In this document: positions 36,103 to 43,130 of the stretch, one piece after another
How the letters are laid out: the number at the start of each line of letters is the position of its first letter
Position numbering within the stretch: the stretch's first letter is position 1
NCBI GenBank assembly: GCA_963663845.2
Contig: OY760650.2
Coordinates: 3,162,001-3,226,000 of the forward strand
DNA: 64,000 bases
Source of the DNA: Versatilivorator sp963663845
GTDB lineage: Bacteria > Acidobacteriota > Terriglobia > Versatilivoradales > Versatilivoraceae
Direction: 5' to 3'
The notes under the pieces: generated by a model
Databases searched by the model: none
What the model saw: the letters and a program-made list of their open reading frames with translations, nothing else
What the model was told of the DNA's origin: nothing
Made by a program: the position numbers and the translations under genes

Positions 36103-38195
36103 CAGGGGGATTTCACGCTGGAGTTCGGAGTGGGATGGTCAGAGGGGATTGCCAGAGGGATTGGAGGACGGACCAGTCGCAGGAGAGGATGTGGAGGGGA
36201 GGTGCGCCCGGAAGGGATGGCGATCGGAGTCAGCGACTGTCGCCTGCGGGCGATGGAGATGGACGGGTGGGGAGGCGTCTGGAGGTGCCGGCGCCGAGGA
36301 AGCCATCCGGACAGGGAGCGGGGGCGATCAGGTCGGCGAGAGAATGGCGTCGAGGGCGTCTTGGCGGCGCATCATGAAGTGCAGGTTCGCTTCGGGCACG
36401 TAGTGGAAGCCGCGGTGAAAGACGATGGCGAGTGCGATGTTGTTGAGGGTGGCGTTGTTGGCGGGGGCGTGGCGTGCGCGCAGGCGGCTGGCGTCCTCGC
36501 CGAGGCTGGTGTCGCGGCGATAGTGGTTGGCGTTCTCCACCGCCCAGTGGCCGCGGTTCCAGGTCAGGAGTTGCTCCGGGCTGGCCCGCTCGGCGCTCAC
36601 CGAGGTGATGGCGTAGACGGTCTCGGTGGTGGTCTCGCCGGTACTCAGGTCGGTGCGCTCGCGGATGACGCGCATCGCTTGGCGCGCCTTCTCGAAGTTC
36701 AAGAAGCGGCCGGGCAGGGTGAAGGCGTCGAGGCGGCGCCTCTCAATGCGCCCGTGGCCCTTCTCGGGCCCCGCGCCGTGATGGCGCACCTCGGGCGCGT
36801 TCCAGTCCAGCGTGGCGAGCGCCTCGGAAGTGTCCGGGCAATTGCCCTTGACGGTGAGCAGATACTCGGCACGGTGGATGTCCACGATCACACGTTCGGT
36901 GTCACGGGTCGTGTGCAGAGCATCCAGGGTGATGACGCACCCGCGCACATTGACGTCTTCCAGCAGCGCCCTTGTGGCCGCGATCTCCCCGCCTTCGTCA
37001 CGGCAGCAGCGGCTGGCGAGTGGCCGCCCATCGTGGGTGACCAGGGTGACCGTTTCGAAGTACACCCCCTTGCCGGCGTGGCGGTTGGCGCCCCGAATGC
37101 GCTTGCCGTCGGCGGCGATCGCAGGCGAGGGGCCTCGCACCACACCACGCGGCACCGCCCATCGGCGCAACACCTCCTGCAAGGCGTCGGGATCGGTATC
37201 GGCAAGCACCCGGCACAGCGTCGAGTCCGACGGGGCGACCCAACGCCCGGCCTTGGGGTCGTACCATGCCCCCAGCGCGCGCAACTCCTCCTGGCTCAAG
37301 CGCTGGGCGAAACGCTCCATCGCCGACGGCCCCGAGACCCCGGCCATCCGCGCCAGCGCGCACACCGAAAGGACCGTATCGAGCTTGTGCTTCATCCCCT
37401 GGCCGCGACGACAATCCGGCATCTCCCCGAACAGTTCGCGCAGCGAGCGCAACTCCTCGCGCGTATACCTCAACGGCGTCGCCCGGCACGTCCACTCCTT
37501 GCGGTCCACCGGGTTCGCCAAGCGCTCCCGTGCATCACGGCGCAACGGGCGCACCAACATCTCCTTCCGCACCTCGTGCGGGTCGGTATAGGCGCCGTTG
37601 TGGCGCGCAAATCCCTTCGTGCGCCCCACCCGCACCCAGTTGGAGGCGTCATAGGCGCCGCCGTGAAACCGCGAGGGGTCCACGAACGTCTCCGCAAGCT
37701 CCAGCGGATGCCCGTAGGCCGTCTCCCAGTCCGCGCTCAAACGCCTCAGACTGCGCCCCAACACCCGCGACGCCAAGTTCTTGATTCCCCCCGCCTCCGG
37801 CAGAATCAGAAACCGCGTGTTGTTCCCAATCAGATGCAACCGCCGGAACTGCACCGACCGGTGCCAGCCCAGCCACCGGTCCCGCGGCGCGCACTTGAAC
37901 GCCCCCGACTGCCAACCCACCAGCGCCAGCCAGTGCCCCCGCCACACCGCGACGTGCCGCAGCCCCCGGCCTGCAAATTGCCGGAACCCCAGGTAGTGGT
38001 GCCCGTCCATCAGTGCGTCCCAGCGCCGCCGCTCGTCCGGCCGTGCCAGCCTGACTTCCACTTCCCCTATCACCACCTGCGACCTGTCGAACCCATCCGC
38101 CATGCCCCCTTTATATCCGAATCTCTCCCAAAAAGCCAGCCCCCTGTACAACTATCCTAATGTCACCCTCTTGCCGCTAGCGTGAAATAGCCCTG
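36103..38195 (-). mobile_element. ISAs1-type insertion sequence 1 (2093 bp)
   Basis: Terminal inverted repeats read CAGGGGGATTTCACGCT at the left and CAGGGCTATTTCACGCT (complement) at the right, 15 of 17 matching. Perfect 10-bp direct repeats flank it. It holds one transposase gene. Between the left end and the gene lies about 225 bp of strongly G-rich sequence without a gene. Confidence 0.93.
36328..38103 (-). CDS. ISAs1 family transposase with N-terminal DruA-like (DUF4338) domain, copy 1
   Basis: About 591 residues in two parts. Residues about 10-160 (HHYLGFRQFAGRGLRHVAVWRGHWLALVGWQSGAFKCAPRDRWLGW to HPLELAETFVDPSRFHGGAYDASNWVRVGRTKG) match DUF4338, the DruA family. The C-terminal part is a DDE-type ISAs1 transposase: IAADGKRIRGAN, ITLDALHTTRD, VKGNCPDTSEAL and RGHWAVENANHYRRDTSLGEDASRLR, containing the Asp/Asp/Glu positions. 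ATG 38103 follows an AAAGGGGG site. The frame is intact, so it may be active. Confidence 0.93.
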   Translation of the reverse strand: MADGFDRSQVVIGEVEVRLARPDERRRWDALMDGHHYLGFRQFAGRGLRHVAVWRGHWLALVGWQSGAFKCAPRDRWLGWHRSVQFRRLHLIGNNTRFLILPEAGGIKNLASRVLGRSLRRLSADWETAYGHPLELAETFVDPSRFHGGAYDASNWVRVGRTKGFARHNGAYTDPHEVRKEMLVRPLRRDARERLANPVDRKEWTCRATPLRYTREELRSLRELFGEMPDCRRGQGMKHKLDTVLSVCALARMAGVSGPSAMERFAQRLSQEELRALGAWYDPKAGRWVAPSDSTLCRVLADTDPDALQEVLRRWAVPRGVVRGPSPAIAADGKRIRGANRHAGKGVYFETVTLVTHDGRPLASRCCRDEGGEIAATRALLEDVNVRGCVITLDALHTTRDTERVIVDIHRAEYLLTVKGNCPDTSEALATLDWNAPEVRHHGAGPEKGHGRIERRRLDAFTLPGRFLNFEKARQAMRVIRERTDLSTGETTTETVYAITSVSAERASPEQLLTWNRGHWAVENANHYRRDTSLGEDASRLRARHAPANNATLNNIALAIVFHRGFHYVPEANLHFMMRRQDALDAILSPT

Positions 38196-38211
38196 GGCCA
38201 ACACCAGAAAC
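38196..38211. repeat. 16-bp strip between the two IS, holding both target duplications
   Basis: GGCCAACACC (38196-38205) is the right duplication of IS 1. CACCAGAAAC (38202-38211) is the left duplication of IS 2, matched by CACCAGAAAA at 40322-40331 (9 of 10). The two overlap by four bases. Confidence 0.85.
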
Positions 38212-40321
38212 CAGGGCGAATTTTTGTTCAAGACTGGCAGGCTTGGAGGGAAGAGGGGGGAGGGCTGAATCTGTGGTGCTGGTGGGTAGAGAAGGGGATG
38301 GCAGAGGGGTTGGAGGCGATGGTGGGGAGGCGAAGGGATGGATTGGAGGATGGTAGGCAGGGGTGGGCGGCCCGTAGAGAGGGTTGGGGGCTGGCTGGTG
38401 GGTTGAGGGGGGGCTTCAGGCTCTCAGAGGGTTGAGCACGGCCTTGAGGGCGGCCTGGGGTTGACCGGCATAGAAGCGATGGGCCTGGGGCAGGTAGGAG
38501 AAGCGACCCTGACAGCGGACGATGGAGATGGCGGCATTGGTCATGGCGGCGAGGTTGCGGGGCAGGTGGCCGACATGAGCGCGGCAGCGGTCTTCGTCCC
38601 AGGAGAGGTCGCGGACATGATGGAGTCGATTCTCGATTTCCCAGTGACCTCGGACCAGAGCCATCAAGCGTTGGGAGTCGGCCTCTGCGGGGGGCAACGA
38701 GGTGAGGCCGTAAACGACTTCGGTGCTTCTGGCGCCGGTCTTCAGGTGGGTGCGCTCCCGCTGGATGCGGAAGGCTTGGCGGCGATAGGGCAGGCGAGCA
38801 TAGTCGTTCCACTGCTTACCCGTCAGGTCGAGGCGACGGCAGCGGCGGGTTTCGATGCGCCCGTGAGCCTTGTCGAGAGTTTCCCGCTGAGAGGCGACGC
38901 AGGCGGGCGCCTCCCAGTCGATGGCCTTGAGGTCCTCCAGCAGGGTGGGCTGGTTGTGCTTCACCGCCGTGGCCACCCAATGGGCCTGACCCTGTTCGAC
39001 CACCAGGCGCAGAGTGTCCCCCTGCACATGCAGCGCATCCAGGCTGACGGTCCGACCCGCCAAGCGCAGTTGACTGACCAGGGTGCGCACCGCCGGGATC
39101 TCGTTGCTCTTGTCCCGGACCGCTTCCTGGCCCAGCACCAGGCCCGACCCATGTTCGAGGGCGGCCACCAGCAGCGTGCGGCCCCGGGGGTTGTGGCGGG
39201 AGGCGCCGCGCACCTGCTTGCCGTCGACGGCGACCGGGGCTGGGTGGCGGCTCATCCTGCTGGCCCAGAGCCGCAAGGCCCGGTCGAGGGTGTCGGGAGG
39301 CAGCCGCGCCAGCACGTTGTGGAAGGTGGTGACGGTGGGGGCCGTATAGCGGTTCAGTTTCTTGCTGTAGTAGGCGCGCAAGGCGGCCAACTGCTTCTGA
39401 GTGAGACGGGAGGCAAACTCGGCGATGGCGGTCACGCCTCGGCAGCCGGCCAAGCGTGCCGCCACGGTTATCGTCAGCAGGGTGGCCAGCGGGTAGCGCT
39501 TGCCCCGAGGCCTGCGGAACTCCTCCACCGTGCGCAAGGTCTCGAACAGAGAGCGCAGGCTTCCCTCGCCCAAGGGCTTGGACTCCCCTTGGCTGCGCCA
39601 ATCGGGGGAATCATCCAGTTGACTCAGTTGCTGACAGGCATCCGCTTGCAGAGGGTACACGAAGATCTCCTTGGGTTGACCGTGAAGGCACCAGCGCGCG
39701 CTGCCCCCGGGCTGGCGTCGATAGCCCCGCGTCCTGCCCAGCCTCAGCCAGTTGGAAGCCCGGTAGCAGATGCCCCCAAAGCGGCTGGGGTCGACGAAGG
39801 TCTCGGCCACCAGCACCGGATGGCCGTGCAGCGCTCGCATATCCCTCGATACCCGCCGCAGGCTCAAGCCCAGCACCCGCGAGGCCAGATTCGGTCGATG
39901 GGGGCCGGGCAACACCACGAAGCGGGTGTTGTTGGCAATCAAATGCAGCCGCCGGAACTGCTGCTGCGGAACCCATCCAATCCACCGGTCCCGCGCCTTC
40001 AGCTTGAAGGCTCCTGCCTGCCAGCCCACCAGCGCCACCCACTCCCCGTCGAATTCCGCCACGTGACGCAACCCGCACCCCACCAGACCCTGAAACGGCA
40101 AGTAGTGATGCTGCCGAACCAGTCGGTCCCAGCGGCGGCGCTCCTCCAGCCCCCGGGTCGGCCGCACCCGCACCGCTCGCAACGGCCGCTCTTTCAGCAC
40201 AGCAACTCGGGAGGTGTCCATCGCCATCCCTCCCATCATCCCAGATCAGTTCCCGATTGTCCAGACTCAATCCTACCCCCATTGCTCTTAATCAAATGCC
40301 CGTCAACAAAAAATGGCCCTG
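38212..40321 (-). mobile_element. ISAs1-type insertion sequence 2 (2110 bp)
   Basis: Terminal inverted repeats CAGGGCGAATTTTTGTT (left) and CAGGGCCATTTTTTGTT (right, complement) differ at two positions. A 9-10 bp target duplication flanks it. As in IS 1, about 200 bp of G-rich, gene-free sequence lies between the left end and the transposase stop. Confidence 0.9.
38416..40221 (-). CDS. ISAs1 family transposase with N-terminal DruA-like (DUF4338) domain, copy 2
   Basis: About 601 residues with the same two-part layout as copy 1 but clearly divergent. The DUF4338-like part includes HHYLPFQGLVGCGLRHVAEFDGEWVALVGWQAGAFKLKARDRWIGW and ETFVDPSRFGGICYRASNWLRLGRTRGY. The DDE part includes VAVDGKQVRGASRHNP, VSLDALHVQGDTLRLVVEQG and RGHWEIENRLHHVRDLSWDEDRCR. 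Several ATGs are in tandem; 40221 follows GGGAGGG by 6 bp. The frame is intact. Confidence 0.92.
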   Translation of the reverse strand: MDTSRVAVLKERPLRAVRVRPTRGLEERRRWDRLVRQHHYLPFQGLVGCGLRHVAEFDGEWVALVGWQAGAFKLKARDRWIGWVPQQQFRRLHLIANNTRFVVLPGPHRPNLASRVLGLSLRRVSRDMRALHGHPVLVAETFVDPSRFGGICYRASNWLRLGRTRGYRRQPGGSARWCLHGQPKEIFVYPLQADACQQLSQLDDSPDWRSQGESKPLGEGSLRSLFETLRTVEEFRRPRGKRYPLATLLTITVAARLAGCRGVTAIAEFASRLTQKQLAALRAYYSKKLNRYTAPTVTTFHNVLARLPPDTLDRALRLWASRMSRHPAPVAVDGKQVRGASRHNPRGRTLLVAALEHGSGLVLGQEAVRDKSNEIPAVRTLVSQLRLAGRTVSLDALHVQGDTLRLVVEQGQAHWVATAVKHNQPTLLEDLKAIDWEAPACVASQRETLDKAHGRIETRRCRRLDLTGKQWNDYARLPYRRQAFRIQRERTHLKTGARSTEVVYGLTSLPPAEADSQRLMALVRGHWEIENRLHHVRDLSWDEDRCRAHVGHLPRNLAAMTNAAISIVRCQGRFSYLPQAHRFYAGQPQAALKAVLNPLRA

Positions 40322-40331
40322 CACCAGAAAA

Positions 40332-40726
40332 CTGTTCCCCGCAGGCGCGGGGATGAACCGCTGTGAGTGGTCCTCTTGAGCGTGTGATTCAGCTGTTCCC
40401 CGCAGGCGCGGGGATGAACCGCTGTTCCACTTCCCGATATCCGCCCCGGTGAACTGTTCCCCGCAGGCGCGGGGATGAACCGAACGGACCGGAATGGCGC
40501 CCGCCAGGCGTTTCCTGTTCCCCGCAGGCGCGGGGATGAACCGTCCTTGGTGGGTGTGCGCTTTGCCATGGCGCTCTGTTCCCCGCAGGCGCGGGGATGA
40601 ACCGTGCTACAGCGGGCGGCGGAGTCGTGGAACCTGCTGTTCCCCGCAGGCGCGGGGATGAACCGACCTTGGCAGCCGCCAACTACCAGGAGATGCACTG
40701 TTCCCCGCAGGCGCGGGGATGAACCG
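40332..40726 (+). CRISPR. Type I-E CRISPR array 2: 7 repeats, 6 spacers
   Basis: Repeat starts at 40332, 40393, 40454, 40515, 40576, 40637 and 40698 keep the 61-bp period with the same 29-bp repeat and orientation as array 1. All seven copies look perfect. IS 2's target duplication ends at the base before the first repeat, so any leader is displaced by about 4.2 kb. Confidence 0.98.
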
Positions 40727-40736
40727 ACTGATTTTC

Positions 40737-40772
40737 TTGAGGCGGCGCCTTCGGCCGTCGCCTCTTTTTTTC
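40737..40772 (+). terminator. Rho-independent terminator after array 2
   Basis: A GAGGCGGCGCC stem, TTCG tetraloop and GCCGTCGCCTC arm run into seven T residues, just past the last repeat. It would end the array transcript before the DUF29 gene. Confidence 0.85.
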
Positions 40773-40801
40773 TCGCGCTTGGCTCGCTTCTTTCCCGGCG
40801 C

Positions 40802-40830
40802 TTGACTTCCCCGCCCAACCGGTGCATAAA
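40802..40830 (+). promoter_or_regulatory. Promoter of the right DUF29 gene
   Basis: TTGACT (40802-40807), 17 bp, CATAAA (40825-40830). Same hexamers, spacing and flanking bases as at 22130-22158. Confidence 0.65.
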
Positions 40831-40867
40831 CGCACCTATACCCTTTCGGCCGCTGTGGAGGTGACCG

Positions 40868-41473
40868 ATGGCCCGCGCCGCCAAAATCCCTCAAGCCCGA
40901 CCGTTTGCCGAGCCCGATACCCACGGGCTCTACCTGACAGATTCCTACGCTTGGGCGCTAGCGCAGGCCGAAGCCATGCGCCGCCGCGATTTCGGCGCTG
41001 TTGATTGGGAAAATGTTATAGAGGAGATTGAAGACCTGGCCCGAAGCGACGCTCGCAGACTCAGGAGTCAGTATGCGCGAACCATCCAGCACCTATTGAA
41101 ACTCCAATATCGCCACCCCGGCGAAAGCGACCCTGTTCGCGGCTGGAAATACTCCATCGACGATGCCCGCACTGAAATTCAAAGAATTCTCCGCGACAGC
41201 CACCGTCTTGAATCCATCCGCCACACTCTCTTGGCCAAAGCCTGGTCTGACGGCCGGGCCGACGCCATTAACGCCCTTGTCGCGGACGCGACCCGCACTA
41301 TCAAAACTGACTCCATCTATGAACGAGAGCAAAAACAACTTCGCCGAGAATGGAACCGGCTCTTGCCTGAAAATATTCCTTACACCCTCAACCAACTTGA
41401 AGCTCCCGACTGGTATCCCACTCCCAAAACTGTCTCCCCGAAGGCCCCTTGCTCGCCCTCATTCCGACCCTGA
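40868..41473 (+). CDS. DUF29 domain protein, right paralogue
   Basis: This 201-residue DUF29 protein is of unknown function. Family segments seen are LTDSYAWALAQAEAMRRRDFGAVDWENVIEEIEDLAR, LRSQYARTIQHLLKLQYRHPGESDPVRGW and REWNRLLPENIPYTLNQLEAPDW. GGAGGTGACC precedes ATG 40868. It begins 141 bp after the last repeat of array 2 and is a clear paralogue of 22198-22815. The predicted fold is helical, with no signal peptide or catalytic motif that I can see. Confidence 0.85.
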   Translation: MARAAKIPQARPFAEPDTHGLYLTDSYAWALAQAEAMRRRDFGAVDWENVIEEIEDLARSDARRLRSQYARTIQHLLKLQYRHPGESDPVRGWKYSIDDARTEIQRILRDSHRLESIRHTLLAKAWSDGRADAINALVADATRTIKTDSIYEREQKQLRREWNRLLPENIPYTLNQLEAPDWYPTPKTVSPKAPCSPSFRP

Positions 41474-41576
41474 ATGGTCTCGCTAAATTCCACTTCTCAA
41501 CTGCAGCGCCTTCTTGCCCTTTTTCACAAACAGATCGCTCAGGGCTTCTTCAAGCAACGACTGTCCCGTCGTCCCG

Positions 41577-41605
41577 CTATTCCCCGCAGGCGCGGGGGTG
41601 AACCT
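41577..41605 (+). repeat. Degenerate orphan CRISPR repeat at the right edge
   Basis: This 29-base segment matches the array repeat at 26 positions (changes at positions 3, 22 and 29). Same orientation as the arrays, 850 bp beyond array 2. The phage-like fragment begins at the next base. Confidence 0.88.
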
Positions 41606-41942
41606 GTGGAGTTTCCGGTTCAATCAGGGTCTGTCGGCTTCGGTCGAGGCCGACGGGACCAGCATGAATCGGCTGACCTTGCGGGAGCCGACGGTGAGCG
41701 ACCTGGAGATCTGCGATAAAGAGAAAGACAACTTGGCGCAATCCATTCGCCTGCTCACCTTGATCTCCGAAAATCCGCTCTCCCCTCAAGAGGTTCGGCT
41801 GTTGGGCCGACGCGACTTCTCCCGCCTCCGCAAGCTATCAACGGCTCCAATCAAGGGTGTCGGAGTCGCCACGGCTTTGGGGGCGCCGGGTCAAGACACG
41901 AGGCTCGGGCAACCAGAGGAAATCCTCAGCCTGGCGGCGTGA
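41606..41942 (+). pseudogene. Frameshifted fragment resembling a phage tail assembly chaperone
   Basis: One frame opens VEFPVQSG directly after the orphan repeat; the neighbouring frame continues SVEADGTSMNRLTLREPTVSDLEICDKEKDN, then LAQSIRLLTLISENPLSPQEVRLLGRRDFSRL. Joined, these follow the layout of the phage tail assembly chaperone family (gpE/41/14-like): an N-terminal strand, then LTLREPTV-DL, then a DF-x-x-L near the end. A frameshift near 41630-41645 separates the parts. I infer a decayed phage gene; an intact 92-residue product from ATG 41664 is possible. Confidence 0.5.
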
Positions 41943-42033
41943 AAAGGGGTTGTCGGCAGAGCCTTTTGCAAAATTCGGAATCGGGCATGCCATTGGGACG
42001 ACAGCGGCCGGGAACGGCGAACGAGTCAATGCC

Positions 42034-42186
42034 CACCCGGGAGCGCGGGCGTCCCGCCCGCACAAGTCCTGGCGCAAAGGAAGCGATCCGGCTGAAGGCG
42101 GGTTGGGTGCGGCCTGCAGGGGAGTGCCCCTGGATGGGAGCTGTTTGCAGGATCAAGGTGCGGGCGGGACGCCCGCGTTCCCGGGG
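42034..42186. repeat. Palindrome-ended (MITE-like) element, copy C
   Basis: Begins CACCCGGGAGCGCGGGCG and ends CGCCCGCGTTCCCGGG, the same inverted ends as the copies at 2629 and 3033, with a shorter interior. The flanking sequence 42187-42359 shows no gene. Confidence 0.7.
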
Positions 42187-42359
42187 GTTGTCCTGCCGAC
42201 GAATTTTGCAAAAGGCTCGGCAGGCAGGATTTGATTCCACTCCCTCAGTAGTCGCTTTGTCTCACGGAGAAAGCCCGCTATAAAGCGGACAGAGAGTAAG
42301 AGGTGGAGGCAAGGGGCTGATTGCGAAGATTGTAGAAAGAAGTCAGGATCCGGAAGAGA

Positions 42360-42653
42360 TCAGTTGGAGGTCTTCTTGTCGGAAAGTTTCTTGATGAGTT
42401 TCAGCCGTATCAAGTCGTTCTCGTCCCAACCGATGTCTGCCAGTATAGCTTTGAGCGTTCCAGGAGGGTAGGTCTTGCGGGGGTGGTAGTGAATCACAAC
42501 CCGTTCGCGGGTTTTCTGTTTGCCTACTTTGATGAAGACCCTCGTCGCACCTCTTGTCTGATCTTCAATCCACCCGTCCTTTAGGAGGGCACGAATGATT
42601 TTGGTTGCCGTGACCGCTCTTAGCTGATCCCAGACGACTTTAGGTAGGGCCAT
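42360..42653 (-). CDS. hicA: HicA-like toxin (mRNA interferase fold)
   Basis: About 97 residues from ATG 42653. TATKIIRALLKDGWIEDQTRGATRVFIK and VIHYHPRKTYPPGTLKAILADIGW follow the HicA dsRNA-binding fold, including the PPGTLKAILKDIG-like C-terminal helix. Canonical HicA has a catalytic His in a G-S-H motif; here the place reads G-A-T, so activity is doubtful or altered. It overlaps the upstream hicB-like gene. A longer start at 42680 is possible. Confidence 0.78.
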   Translation of the reverse strand: MALPKVVWDQLRAVTATKIIRALLKDGWIEDQTRGATRVFIKVGKQKTRERVVIHYHPRKTYPPGTLKAILADIGWDENDLIRLKLIKKLSDKKTSN

Positions 42654-42964
42654 TGAACTGTGAGATTTCGTAGCGAACAACCTTCAGGAGTAGGTTCTCC
42701 GGCCGGTTCTTTCCTGACAAATGCTCCGATTGGAATGGGCTCATTGTGCTTGGCTAAAGATGATAGATAGGCGATAACGGCATCCATGGCATGACTGCCT
42801 GCTTCCTCCTCAGTCTCACCATACACGTGGATGCCCTTCAAGCCAGGCGTAAACGCATGATACGCATCTCCGTCTTTTTCTACCATAACCGCGACAGACA
42901 GGCTAGGCGTTGGGTGCCTGAAATGAAAAACCATTTTCCACCACAAAGTTTCCCAAAATCTCAT
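42620..42964 (-). CDS. hicB: HicB-like antitoxin
   Basis: About 114 residues from ATG 42964, which has GAGAGAGG just upstream. The middle part SVAVMVEKDGDAYHAFTPGLKGIHVYGETEEEAGSHAMDAVIAYLSSL is the partial RNase H-like HicB fold. HicB neutralises HicA and usually represses the operon. Here hicB precedes hicA on the minus strand and overlaps it by 34 bp. No C-terminal ribbon-helix-helix or HTH is obvious. Confidence 0.75.
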   Translation of the reverse strand: MRFWETLWWKMVFHFRHPTPSLSVAVMVEKDGDAYHAFTPGLKGIHVYGETEEEAGSHAMDAVIAYLSSLAKHNEPIPIGAFVRKEPAGEPTPEGCSLRNLTVQWPYLKSSGIS

Positions 42965-43130
42965 GGCCTCTCTCCGTTTCTCTACAAAATTTCGGATCTC
43001 AATCCAATCTGTCGGAGAAAACACAGATCTTGCTGCAAAACTCCCGAAACAATATATAGCTGCAATATCAATGCCAAACTTTCGCTTTTGAAGGTGTCAC
43101 GTCTTTTTGTGATCGGAAGAGTCTTCCCGC

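Noticed and set aside
36103..36327. A small gene between the left end of IS 1 and its transposase
   Set aside because: The open frames there are short, G-rich and have no ribosome-binding site or family features.
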